Below the pieces are notes generated by a model. The model ran no database searches and was not told where the DNA came from. It saw nothing but the letters and a program-made list of their open reading frames with translations. From Burkholderia sp. WP9 (GTDB lineage: Bacteria > Pseudomonadota > Gammaproteobacteria > Burkholderiales > Burkholderiaceae), in NCBI RefSeq assembly GCF_900104795.1, contig NZ_FNTG01000002.1, forward strand, positions 2,418,001 through 2,482,000: a stretch of DNA of 64,000 nt, given 5' to 3'. The first letter of the stretch is position 1, and every line of letters begins with the position of its first letter. The translations under genes and the position numbers were made by a program. Shown one piece after another: positions 53,611 to 62,548 of this stretch.

Positions 53611-55596
53611 ATGTTTTTTCAAAGACTCTGTACCGCATTCGTAGGGGCAATGCTGAGCGCAGCGGCAGTGTCGGTTTGCGATGCTCAATATTCGACCGGC
53701 TGGATCGCCAACACCCATGGCACGGGCACTACGCGAGTGGGCAACGTGGCCCGCTCGATGTGGGTCGCACCCGAAGGAGTGATCTACACATCGTCGATGT
53801 GGGATGAAAACGAAGGCGGCATTGCGATCTATCAGAACGCCCGGAACATCGGTTCGATCGGGGCACACGGCGAGTTTCAGGGCGGCGCGATCACCGGCAA
53901 CTCGACCTCGCTATTCGCTGCGCTGCAGTTCAGCGCCACCTACGGTAGCGGCAAGGTTGGCCGATACAACCGGACCAGCCGTACGCGCGACCTGCTCATC
54001 ACCGTCAGCGCGACGACCACCGAACGCCTTGCGGATGTCGTCACCGGACTCGCGACGTCTGGCTCGCTGCTATATGCGAGCGATTTCCCCGGCAATCGCG
54101 TGCGCGTATTTACGACGTCCGGAGTCTGGCTGCGCGATATCAGCGTGGCAGGGCCGGGCGCATTGGCGGTAGACGCAGCTGGAAACGTCTGGGTCGCACA
54201 ACAGAGCCTGGGCACCGTGATCCAGTTCAGTCCAGGCGGGGAGCGCCGGAACACTATCCAGTTGCCGGCCAATGCGCGGCCCGCTTCGCTGTACTTCGAT
54301 GCGACGAGCGACCAGCTATGGATCGGCGACGAAGGGCCGGATATGAACATCAAGATCTATGACCTGTCCGGCACGCCGTATTCCGCCGGGACGTTCGGTG
54401 TTCAAGGCGGCTTTCTCAGTACGGTGAATGGCATAAAAGGGCAGGTGGGCGACAAGCGCTTTACGCGCGTCACCGGCATTGGCAGGGATTCCGCGCGCAA
54501 TCTCTACGTCCTGAACAATCCATGGGGAGGGTCATGGGACCTCGGCCGTAACGGCGGCACCGATATCCATGCATACGACGGGACCGGAGTTCTGCGCTGG
54601 CAGCTCCAATCGGTGAACTTCGAGGGCAACGCGGCTCCGGATCCGGCCACCGACGGGGCGATCTTCTACGGCGGAATGAATATCTATTCGGGTACCGTGG
54701 GTGGCACCTTGGTTGCCAACACAATCGACCCGATCACCTATCCGGCCGACCCCCGGATCAATCTTGCCGACCACGAACGTGGCGAACATTTCGCGCAGAT
54801 CGCCAGCGTGAGAGGGCACCGGATACTCGTCGCCGCGAGTCAGAACCCCGATACCTTCTACTTTTTCCACTTCAACCCGGCGAGCGGCTACATTGCGATT
54901 CCTGATGGCGCGTTGCCGGGAACGGCCTTCGCTACGACGGCACGCGTGCGCAATGGCTTCTGTCTGGATAGCAAGGGCGATATCTGGGCGGGTCTCGACA
55001 AGACCAATGTCATTTCACACTACCCACTGACAGGTTTCGATTCGAGTGGCAAACCGGTCTGGGGCGCCGCGATCACGATGCCGATCCCGCGCACCATCTC
55101 GCAACTGACCCGGATCATCTTCCTGCCTGAAAGCGACACGATGATTCTCACGCAAGGGGCAACCGGCAGCACGGACTGGACTGCGGTGGGGCAGCGCGTC
55201 GAGGTGTATCACGGCTGGCTGGCCGGCAACAGGACCACGCCGAACCCGGTGATCAACATTACTGGCGCGAATCCGAAGTCGATTGTGGCCACCGGCAATT
55301 ATCTGTTTATCGGCTACGTACATACCGTGCCTAACGTGGATGCGTTTAACCTCACGACCGGACAGCTCGACGTCACGCTCGTCAATAGCAATCCAAACAT
55401 GGTCGACGTCGGCAACGACGCGGACTCGATGTATGGACTTCGTGCGTATCGGCGGTCGACGGGCGAATATGAAGTCACGAAGGACAACTACAACGACTCA
55501 AGCATCGTGGTGTATCGCTGGGTGCCGCCTGCTTCGACCGGGCCTGCGGCAAGCGCGGTGAGAACGGCGGTGGTGTCCCCATTCAGCGTCAATTGA
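53611..55596 (+). CDS. Secreted beta-propeller-like protein, paralog 2
   Basis: A 661-residue exported protein with a signal peptide ending at about CDA-QYS (residue 25). Most blade strings match paralog 1 at 44689, including ARSMWVAPEGVIYTSSMWDE, GPGALAVDAAGNVWVAQQS, GDEGPDMNIK and LYVLNNPWGGSWDLGR. The C-terminus carries about 17 extra residues. ATG 53611 is chosen because it starts the signal peptide. Function is unknown; the two paralogs, 7 kb apart, probably arose by duplication. Confidence 0.75.
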   Translation: MFFQRLCTAFVGAMLSAAAVSVCDAQYSTGWIANTHGTGTTRVGNVARSMWVAPEGVIYTSSMWDENEGGIAIYQNARNIGSIGAHGEFQGGAITGNSTSLFAALQFSATYGSGKVGRYNRTSRTRDLLITVSATTTERLADVVTGLATSGSLLYASDFPGNRVRVFTTSGVWLRDISVAGPGALAVDAAGNVWVAQQSLGTVIQFSPGGERRNTIQLPANARPASLYFDATSDQLWIGDEGPDMNIKIYDLSGTPYSAGTFGVQGGFLSTVNGIKGQVGDKRFTRVTGIGRDSARNLYVLNNPWGGSWDLGRNGGTDIHAYDGTGVLRWQLQSVNFEGNAAPDPATDGAIFYGGMNIYSGTVGGTLVANTIDPITYPADPRINLADHERGEHFAQIASVRGHRILVAASQNPDTFYFFHFNPASGYIAIPDGALPGTAFATTARVRNGFCLDSKGDIWAGLDKTNVISHYPLTGFDSSGKPVWGAAITMPIPRTISQLTRIIFLPESDTMILTQGATGSTDWTAVGQRVEVYHGWLAGNRTTPNPVINITGANPKSIVATGNYLFIGYVHTVPNVDAFNLTTGQLDVTLVNSNPNMVDVGNDADSMYGLRAYRRSTGEYEVTKDNYNDSSIVVYRWVPPASTGPAASAVRTAVVSPFSVN

Positions 55597-56043
55597 CGAT
55601 GCACCCGAGTCGCCGCAACAGGGGCGATGGCTCAGCGCCCGGCGACGCCCGAGGTGATGATCTGGGGCGTGCTGACGGGCAATCCCGTCTAGCGGTTTCG
55701 GTTGCCCGCATTGGGGTCTGGATTGTTACACCATAGGAAATCCTGCAAAGAATTTAACTTGCGTCCCATGAACGGGTTGGGCGCCGCTGGCGGTCGGCGT
55801 GAAGCATCTATGGCGCCAAGATCATAATTGATAAAAATGTCAAATAAAGCGTGCCAAAACATCCGGAGTGCGCCACACGGGAGAAGCCGCCCAGCGACCT
55901 TCAGTGTAATTCGTTACAAATGTCAGTGATGATCAATCACGCAATAGTGATAATATCGTCACCAATGGAGTGAGCCTGTCCGCCCGTTTCAGGCGACATC
56001 CCGATACTGGCACACCCGATTTATTCACCAACACGTTGCCCTT
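55597..56043. other. Intergenic stretch before the AI-2E-family gene
   Basis: About 450 bp without a gene. The AT-richer part at 55900-55965 (GTGATGATCAATCAC and AGTGATAATATCGTCACC) contains short symmetric pieces that may be promoter or operator elements. Nothing stronger is visible. Confidence 0.45.
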
Positions 56044-57099
56044 ATGACTCTGCATCAACGCCACGCCTTGCTATGGGGCGCGGTCGCCTTGATGGCTGGC
56101 GTCCTGCTTTGGATCTTGCGTCCGGTCCTCACGCCGTTCCTGCTTGGCGGGCTCATCGCATATGTCCTTCAACCGGGAGTGGAATGGCTGGTGCGCCATC
56201 GCACGCCACGCGGACTCGCCGCGCTCGTGATGATGCTCCTGTTTGGTTTGATGGCCACGTTGCTCGTTCTGCTCGTGTTTGCCGTGATCCATAAAGAGGG
56301 GCCCGAACTGATCGTGCGGATTCCTTCTCTGGCAGCCACACTCAACGCGTGGTTACAACCCAAACTGGCCCTGCTGGGCCTGAGCTATTCATTGGATTTG
56401 AGCCATGTCCACGAGATGTTAAGGACGCACCTCAAGGCGAGCGAACAAACCATCGCAGTGGCTGCGTGGCAGTCACTGCGCACGAGCGGCAACATGATGA
56501 TTACTGTCGTGGGCAACATCGTGTTGGTGCCGCTCGTTCTGTTCTATCTGCTTTATGACAGGCACGAGGCATTTGCTCGCCTTGAAAGCTTCGTGCCGCG
56601 ACCGTGGCTGGGCAAAATGCGCAGGTTCCTGACAGACATGGACCAGATGCTGTCGCAATACCTGCGCGGCCAACTGCTCGTAATGGGGGCGCTCGCTACG
56701 TTTTATCCAATCGCTTTGACGGTCGCAGGCTTCGAGATCGCGCTGCCCATTGGTCTCTTTACCGGGCTCGCCGTGTGCATTCCGTACATCGGATTCGCGA
56801 CCGGACTGGCGCTCGCGCTTCTTGCCGCGCTGCTGCAATTCGGCAGTTGGTATGGCGTTGCCGCGGTGGTGGTCGTGTACGGCATTGGCCAGATTCTCGA
56901 AAGTTTCATCCTTACGCCACGCCTCGTCGGCGAACGCATTGGCCTGCATCCGCTCGCGGTGATTTTCGCCTTGCTCGCATTCGACCAGCTTTTCGGTTTC
57001 TTTGGGGTTCTGCTCGCGCTTCCAGCCAGCGCAATTCTGGCCGTAGGCCTGCGCGAACTCCGCGGCCGTTATCTGGCGAGCGCGTTTTACGGGGGATAG
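56044..57099 (+). CDS. AI-2E family (PerM-like) membrane transporter
   Basis: A 351-residue inner-membrane protein with about seven to eight hydrophobic segments. Strings typical of the AI-2E/PerM family (PF01594) are RPVLTPFLLGGLIAYVLQPG near the N-terminus, then VLFYLLYDRHEA and LTPRLVGERIGLHPLAVIFAL. Members export AI-2 or act as ion antiporters; the actual substrate is not readable. The gene is convergent with the TetR gene, 10 bp apart. It appears to be monocistronic. Confidence 0.9.
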   Translation: MTLHQRHALLWGAVALMAGVLLWILRPVLTPFLLGGLIAYVLQPGVEWLVRHRTPRGLAALVMMLLFGLMATLLVLLVFAVIHKEGPELIVRIPSLAATLNAWLQPKLALLGLSYSLDLSHVHEMLRTHLKASEQTIAVAAWQSLRTSGNMMITVVGNIVLVPLVLFYLLYDRHEAFARLESFVPRPWLGKMRRFLTDMDQMLSQYLRGQLLVMGALATFYPIALTVAGFEIALPIGLFTGLAVCIPYIGFATGLALALLAALLQFGSWYGVAAVVVVYGIGQILESFILTPRLVGERIGLHPLAVIFALLAFDQLFGFFGVLLALPASAILAVGLRELRGRYLASAFYGG

Positions 57100-57109
57100 C
57101 AGGGCTTGA

Positions 57110-57883
57110 TCAGCGGACGCGCGATTTTGCTCTGCCACGCTTGGTATCCGGCCTGCCCGTGGGTAACGGCAGGCGCGCAACTCTTTCCGCCTCCGCGCGC
57201 TTGAGTCCAAGCACCTGCAACACGACCGCCGCTACCCGTTCCGCGAAGTTCTGCTCGCCGAATCCAGACGCTTTTTGCCGCCGGGCCGCCGGCGTAACCA
57301 ATGCGGCAAAGTGCAACTCGGCGGCGATCGCCGCGAAGATGATGCCCGTGACCGACACAACGCACACCAAATGGTCAGGGACGACAAAGCGCTCCGCGGA
57401 AATGCCTCTTTGGCTATCGCGCAGCAATCGTTGGCCGAGGCCCCAGCCCAGCGCATGCACAGACAATCCCTCGCGGATCAGCAGCCGCCCCCATACCGGC
57501 TCACGGCGTGCGCGCATCAATGTGTGCCGCACTGAGACGGCGACTATTTCGGCCGGGTCGGACAGGTCGCAGGCCAATTGGTCCAGTGTATCGGCGAATT
57601 CCTCGAACACCCATTCGACGAGTGCAGTGAAGATCCCTTCCTTCGACCCGAAGTGGTTGTAGAACGAGCCGAAACCGACGTCGGCGGCCTCGGTAATGTC
57701 GTTGATAGCCACCGAATCCATTCCTCTTTCCGCCATCAGCCTCAGTGCGGCGTCGAGCAAGCGGGTGCGGGTTTCGCGCTTGCGGCGGGTACTGCGCGGT
57801 TGGCGCCCTTCGACCGCTTGAGCCGGACCGCTCAAGGTCTGCACGCGCTGCCGGTTTCCACAGGGGTTCGCGATATCAGGCAT
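57110..57883 (-). CDS. TetR/AcrR-family regulator of the RND efflux operon
   Basis: A 257-residue TetR protein with the HTH at about residues 32-80 (TRTRLLDAALRLMAERGMDS, INDITEAADVGFGSFYNHFG). The C-terminal ligand domain ends in a basic Arg/Lys tail. ATG 57883 has GGAG five bases upstream, whereas the longer start at 57910 sits within the promoter with no ribosome site. It diverges from the RND operon with overlapping promoters, the standard arrangement of an efflux repressor. Inducers are unknown. Confidence 0.9.
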   Translation of the reverse strand: MPDIANPCGNRQRVQTLSGPAQAVEGRQPRSTRRKRETRTRLLDAALRLMAERGMDSVAINDITEAADVGFGSFYNHFGSKEGIFTALVEWVFEEFADTLDQLACDLSDPAEIVAVSVRHTLMRARREPVWGRLLIREGLSVHALGWGLGQRLLRDSQRGISAERFVVPDHLVCVVSVTGIIFAAIAAELHFAALVTPAARRQKASGFGEQNFAERVAAVVLQVLGLKRAEAERVARLPLPTGRPDTKRGRAKSRVR

Positions 57884-57910
57884 CTCGACTCCAGGTCTTG
57901 GTATCGTCAT

Positions 57911-57961
57911 ATTTTAGAATTATACGTCATGATTGACAATATAATCAGTTATGGGTCTAAT
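57911..57961. promoter_or_regulatory. Overlapping divergent sigma-70 promoters
   Basis: Rightward: TTGACA at 57933-57938, a 17-bp spacer, then TCTAAT at 57956-57961, driving the RND operon. Leftward on the other strand: TTGTCA at 57939-57934, 17 bp, then TAAAAT at 57916-57911, driving the TetR gene. The -35 boxes overlap by five bases. An ATTATA/TATAAT inverted repeat spans 57919-57945 and could be the TetR operator. Confidence 0.75.
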
Positions 57962-58149
57962 GTCACCTTAGCCAGAGAATCGGCAGCCGCGCAGACGAAA
58001 TGAGAAGCGACGGTATCCACCCGCGTGCGATGACGAAGTATGAAGAGTTGCAAGCGGCTCGTATCAGAATGGGCGGATAGGAATGCCAAGTTAATGGCGT
58101 ATGGAATCGTCCTTGACACATAGAGCAAAAGCATGTCGCCGGACGCGCC

Positions 58150-59379
58150 GTGTCTCCCTATGCCTCGCCTATTTTTCATTGCTGGACTATCACCTGCCTT
58201 GTGAACATCGTGAAACTATCCGGTCTTAACGCGCGGAATTTCGTGCGTCCCATCCTGTCTTCCATCGCCAGGCCACCGTTCAGAGAGCGTCTGCTCGTTG
58301 CGGCTTGTGGTGCAATTCTGCTCTCGGCTTGCCACCGCGGTGAAGTGGCGCCGCCGGAGCCCAAACCGGTTGTCGCGCTCGCAGTTCATCCCGACGCAAG
58401 CATTCCGACTGCCTCATTGCCGGCTCAAGTAGAGGCGCGCTACTCCACGCCACTGTCGTTCAGAGTTGGGGGCAAGGTTATCGAACGAAAGGTTCATCTC
58501 GGCGATACCGTCACGGCGGGGCAAATCGTTGCGCTGCTCGACCCCACCGATCTGCGCAATAACCTCGTCAATGCCCGCGCGCAACTGGACGCCGCCGAAC
58601 ATCGTCTCGTGTACGCCAGGCAGCAGCGCGATCGCGATCAGGCTCAGATCCAGGCACACCTGATTGCACCGGCGCAGATGGAACAGACCGAAGACGCGTA
58701 CGCTACCGCGCTTGCGCAGCGCGATTCGGCCCTCGCGCAAATGGCGCTCGCCTCCGACCACCTGCGCTACGCCACGCTCACCGCGGATCACGACGGCGTC
58801 ATTAAGTCGGAGGATGCGGACACCGGCCAGAACGTCCAGGCGGATCAGGCGGTTTATCACATCGACTGGACGGGCAGCATGGACATCGTCTGCGACGCAC
58901 CGGAGCGGGCGCTTGGCGCGATAGCCGTCGGCAGCAAGGCGCGCGTGAGCCTGTCCGCGCTGCCCGGCAAAAGCTTCGAGGCGACCGTGCGCGAGGTATC
59001 GCCCGCCGCCGACCTGCAAAGCCGCACGTGGCGCGTGAAACTCACGCTAGCCGCGCCGAGCGCGGAAGTCCGCGTCGGCATGACGGCCAATGTCACATTC
59101 GATGCCGCCAGCGGCGTGCCGGAGGCGGCGCCGTTCGCACTGCCTGTGACGGCGCTTTTCCACAAAGGCGAGAACCCCGCTGTATGGGTGGTGCGCGCCG
59201 GCAGCGACACTCTCGAACTGCGCGTCGTCAGCCTCGTGCGCTACGACGCGCGGACCGTCTCCGTCAGTGGCGGCCTTCACGAAGGCGACCGCGTCGTGAT
59301 GCAAGGCGTTCATGCGGTGAGCGCGAACCAGCACGTGCAGGTCGTGGCTCCGCTCCATCCGGAGGATTTTTCGTCATGA
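58150..59379 (+). CDS. RND efflux membrane fusion protein (periplasmic adaptor lipoprotein)
   Basis: Up to 409 residues. A hydrophobic stretch ends in lipobox LSAC (C60 counted from 58150), giving an inner-membrane-anchored periplasmic lipoprotein. The lipoyl/coiled-coil/barrel order is visible: SFRVGGKVIERKVHLGDTVTAGQ, the LDAAEHRLVYARQQRDR coiled coil and GMTANVTFD. The true start may be the GTG at 58243, which gives a 29-residue signal peptide of normal length; no start has a strong ribosome site. Stop overlaps the pump gene as ATGA. Confidence 0.9.
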   Translation: MSPYASPIFHCWTITCLVNIVKLSGLNARNFVRPILSSIARPPFRERLLVAACGAILLSACHRGEVAPPEPKPVVALAVHPDASIPTASLPAQVEARYSTPLSFRVGGKVIERKVHLGDTVTAGQIVALLDPTDLRNNLVNARAQLDAAEHRLVYARQQRDRDQAQIQAHLIAPAQMEQTEDAYATALAQRDSALAQMALASDHLRYATLTADHDGVIKSEDADTGQNVQADQAVYHIDWTGSMDIVCDAPERALGAIAVGSKARVSLSALPGKSFEATVREVSPAADLQSRTWRVKLTLAAPSAEVRVGMTANVTFDAASGVPEAAPFALPVTALFHKGENPAVWVVRAGSDTLELRVVSLVRYDARTVSVSGGLHEGDRVVMQGVHAVSANQHVQVVAPLHPEDFSS

Positions 59380-62300
59380 ACGCCCGCGACCGTGAAGCCG
59401 CGCGCGACAGCGCGCCCGTCATCCCGCCTGACGCCGAGGCACGCAGCGAAGGCGGTTTCAATCTGTCCGCGTGGGCGTTGCGCCATCAGCAGCTCGTGAT
59501 ATTTCTGATCGGGCTTGCGACGCTGTTCGGCGTGATCGGCTACACGAAGCTTGCCCAGTCGGAAGACCCGCCGTTCACGTTCCGCACCATGGTGGTCAAG
59601 ACCTACTGGCCGGGTGCGACTGCCCGCGAGGTGCAGGAACAGATCACGGACCGGATCGGCCGGCAGTTGCAGGCCGCGCCGTACGTCGACAACATCAAGA
59701 GCTACTCGCGGCCCGGCGAGTCGATGATTTTCTTCGCAATGAAGGATTCGGCGCCGGTCAAGGAAGTGCCCGAAACCTGGTACCAGGTGCGCAAGAAAGT
59801 GGGCGACATTGCCGCGACCCTGCCCAAGGGAACGGTTGGACCGTTTTTCAACGACGAGTTCGGCGACGTCTACACGAACATTTATGCGCTCGAAGGCGAC
59901 GGCTATACGCCCGCGCAACTGCACGGCTACGCGGATCAGTTGCGCGCGGTCCTTCTGCGTGTGCCTGGTGTCGCCAAGGTCGACTACTTTGGCGATCCTG
60001 ACCAGCACATCTTCGTCGAAATATCGAATGCGCAACTGACTCGGCTCTCAATCACGCCGCAGCAGCTCGCGCAGGCCATCGACGCACAGAACACGGTGAC
60101 GCCGGTCGGCACCATCACGACGGCGGACGACCGGGTGTTCGTGCGCCCGAGCGGTGCGTTCAAGGACGTGCAGGCGCTTGCGGACACGCTCCTCACCGTG
60201 AACAAACGCGAGTTCCGGCTGGGCGACATCGCAAAGATCACGCGTGGCTACGACGATCCGCGCGTCACCGAGATGCGTGTTGGTGGGCAGGCGGTGCTCG
60301 GCATTGGCGTGACGATGCAAAAGGGCGGCGACGTGGTCAGCCTCGGCAAAGCGCTTGACGCGACAACCGCCGAACTGCAAGCCGCCATGCCGGCGGGACT
60401 CAAGCTGGCTCCCGTCTCGAGCATGCCTCACGCGGTTAAGCACTCAGTGGACGAGTTCGTCAGGTCGGTCGCCGAAGCGGTAGCGATCGTGCTGGTCGTG
60501 AGCCTGGTTTCGCTCGGCCTGCGCACCGGCATGGTCGTCGTGATCTCGATTCCGATCGTGCTCGCCGTGACGGCGCTGTGCATGCATGTGTTCAACATCG
60601 GGCTGGACCAGGTATCCCTTGGCACACTCGTGCTCGCGCTGGGGCTGCTCGTCGACGACGCGATCATTGCCGTCGAAACGATGGCCGTGAAGCTGGAGCA
60701 GGGGTGGACTCGCACGCGCGCGGCGGCCTTTGCGTACACGAGTACGGCATTTCCCATGCTGACCGGCACGCTCGTGACGGTATCGGGCTTCCTGCCGATC
60801 GCACTCGCGAAATCGAGCACGGGAGAATACACGCGGTCGATTTTCGAAGTGTCCGCCATTGCGCTGATCGTGTCCTGGTTCGCGGCTGTCGTGCTGGTCC
60901 CATTGCTGGGCTTTCACATGCTGCCCGAGCGCAAGGGCCAAGGCGGCGGCCAGCATCACGAGCACGACGTTTACAACACCGGCTTCTACCAGCGCCTTTC
61001 AGGCTGGGTATCGTGGTGTATCGACCGTCGTTGGGCCGTGCTTGGCGTTACCGGGGTGCTTTTTGTGATCGCGATGGCAGCGTTCACGCGCGTGCCGCAA
61101 CAGTTCTTTCCGAACTCGGAACGCCCCGAGCTGCTCGTCGACCTGCGGCTGCCGGAAGGCGCTTCGTTCGAGGCGACGCTGCGTGAAACGAAGCGCCTCG
61201 AATCGGCGCTCAACGGCAAGCGCGAGATCGACCACTTCGTCGACTTCGTGGGCACCGGCGCGCCGCGCTTTTATTTGCCGCTCGATCAGCAGCTCCAGCA
61301 GCCCAACTTCGCGCAATTCGTGGTCACCGCGAAGAGCGTCGAAGATCGCGACGAGTTGATGCGCTGGCTCGATGCAAAACTCGAGAAGGATTTCTCCGGC
61401 GTGCGTGCGCGTGTGGCGCGGCTCGAGAATGGTCCGCCGGTGGGTTTCCCGATCAAGTTCCGGGTGAGCGGCAGCGATATCGCGACCGTGCGCTCCATTG
61501 CCGAAACGGTAGCCGACAAGGCCCGTGCCGATTTCCGCACGCGCAACGTCCAGTTCGATTGGGACGAGCCGGCAGAACGGTCGATCTCGTTCGAAGTCGA
61601 TCAGATCCGGGCGCGCCAGCTCGGTGTGACGTCGGAGGACGTATCGAACTTCCTGGCCATGACGCTCTCGGGCTACACGGTCACGCAATTTCGCGAGCGG
61701 GACAAGCTGATCAACGTCGATCTGCGTGCGCCCAAGGGCGAGCGCGTCGATCCCTCGAAGCTCACCAGCCTCGCGGTGCCGACTCCGAACGGTCCGGTTC
61801 CGCTGGGTTCCCTCGGACACATCAAGGACACGCTCGAATACGGTGTGATCTGGCAGCGCGACCGGCAGCCGACGATCACGGTGCAGGCCGACATTCGGGG
61901 CGACGCGCAGGGTATCGACGTGACCCGCGATATCGAGCACGCACTTGCCGGCGAGCAAGCCAGATTGCCGGTGGGTTATCGCATCGAAGTGGGCGGCGCG
62001 GTTGAAGAAAGCGTGAAAGGCCAGACCTCGATCAACGCCGAGATGCCGCTCATGATCATCGCCGTTCTGACCTTGTTGATGATCCAGCTAAAGAGCTTCT
62101 CGCGGACCTTTATCGTCGTGTTGACCGCACCGCTCGGGCTGATCGGCGTCGTGGCTGCGCTGCTGCTGTTCGGCAAGCCCTTCGGCTTTGTCGCGTTGCT
62201 CGGCGTGATCGCCATGTTCGGCATCATCATGCGCAACTCCGTGATCCTGGTCGATCAGATCGATCAGGACATCGCGGCGGGGCATGGGCGCTTCGACGCG

Positions 62301-62546
62301 ATTGTCGGTGCGACCGTGCGGCGCTTCCGCCCGATCATGCTGACGGCCGCCGCCGCCGTGCTCGCCTTGATTCCGCTGCTGCGCTCGGCGTTTTTCGGGC
62401 CCATGGCGACCGCGTTGATGGGCGGGATCACGATCGCCACCTTACTGACGGTGTTCTTCCTGCCGGCTCTCTACGCGACGTGCTTCAGGGTCCAGCGCGA
62501 CGAACGCGGGATGCAGCCGGTCGTCGTCGAGCACACGGAGATTTGA
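59376..62546 (+). CDS. RND family efflux transporter, permease subunit
   Basis: A 1056-residue HAE/AcrB-like inner-membrane pump with 12 expected helices. The TM4 proton-relay segment reads LGLLVDDAIIAVETMAVK and the late TM segment LLGVIAMFGIIMRNSVILVD. Large periplasmic loops carry PGATAREVQEQITDRIGRQL. A frame extending left to 59028 is not used; the ATG at 59376 overlaps the adaptor stop and has GGAGG upstream. The AcrB-like WPGATA/QITD strings suggest a multidrug or solvent pump rather than a metal pump. Substrates are unknown. Confidence 0.93.
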   Translation: MNARDREAARDSAPVIPPDAEARSEGGFNLSAWALRHQQLVIFLIGLATLFGVIGYTKLAQSEDPPFTFRTMVVKTYWPGATAREVQEQITDRIGRQLQAAPYVDNIKSYSRPGESMIFFAMKDSAPVKEVPETWYQVRKKVGDIAATLPKGTVGPFFNDEFGDVYTNIYALEGDGYTPAQLHGYADQLRAVLLRVPGVAKVDYFGDPDQHIFVEISNAQLTRLSITPQQLAQAIDAQNTVTPVGTITTADDRVFVRPSGAFKDVQALADTLLTVNKREFRLGDIAKITRGYDDPRVTEMRVGGQAVLGIGVTMQKGGDVVSLGKALDATTAELQAAMPAGLKLAPVSSMPHAVKHSVDEFVRSVAEAVAIVLVVSLVSLGLRTGMVVVISIPIVLAVTALCMHVFNIGLDQVSLGTLVLALGLLVDDAIIAVETMAVKLEQGWTRTRAAAFAYTSTAFPMLTGTLVTVSGFLPIALAKSSTGEYTRSIFEVSAIALIVSWFAAVVLVPLLGFHMLPERKGQGGGQHHEHDVYNTGFYQRLSGWVSWCIDRRWAVLGVTGVLFVIAMAAFTRVPQQFFPNSERPELLVDLRLPEGASFEATLRETKRLESALNGKREIDHFVDFVGTGAPRFYLPLDQQLQQPNFAQFVVTAKSVEDRDELMRWLDAKLEKDFSGVRARVARLENGPPVGFPIKFRVSGSDIATVRSIAETVADKARADFRTRNVQFDWDEPAERSISFEVDQIRARQLGVTSEDVSNFLAMTLSGYTVTQFRERDKLINVDLRAPKGERVDPSKLTSLAVPTPNGPVPLGSLGHIKDTLEYGVIWQRDRQPTITVQADIRGDAQGIDVTRDIEHALAGEQARLPVGYRIEVGGAVEESVKGQTSINAEMPLMIIAVLTLLMIQLKSFSRTFIVVLTAPLGLIGVVAALLLFGKPFGFVALLGVIAMFGIIMRNSVILVDQIDQDIAAGHGRFDAIVGATVRRFRPIMLTAAAAVLALIPLLRSAFFGPMATALMGGITIATLLTVFFLPALYATCFRVQRDERGMQPVVVEHTEI

Positions 62547-62548
62547 AG

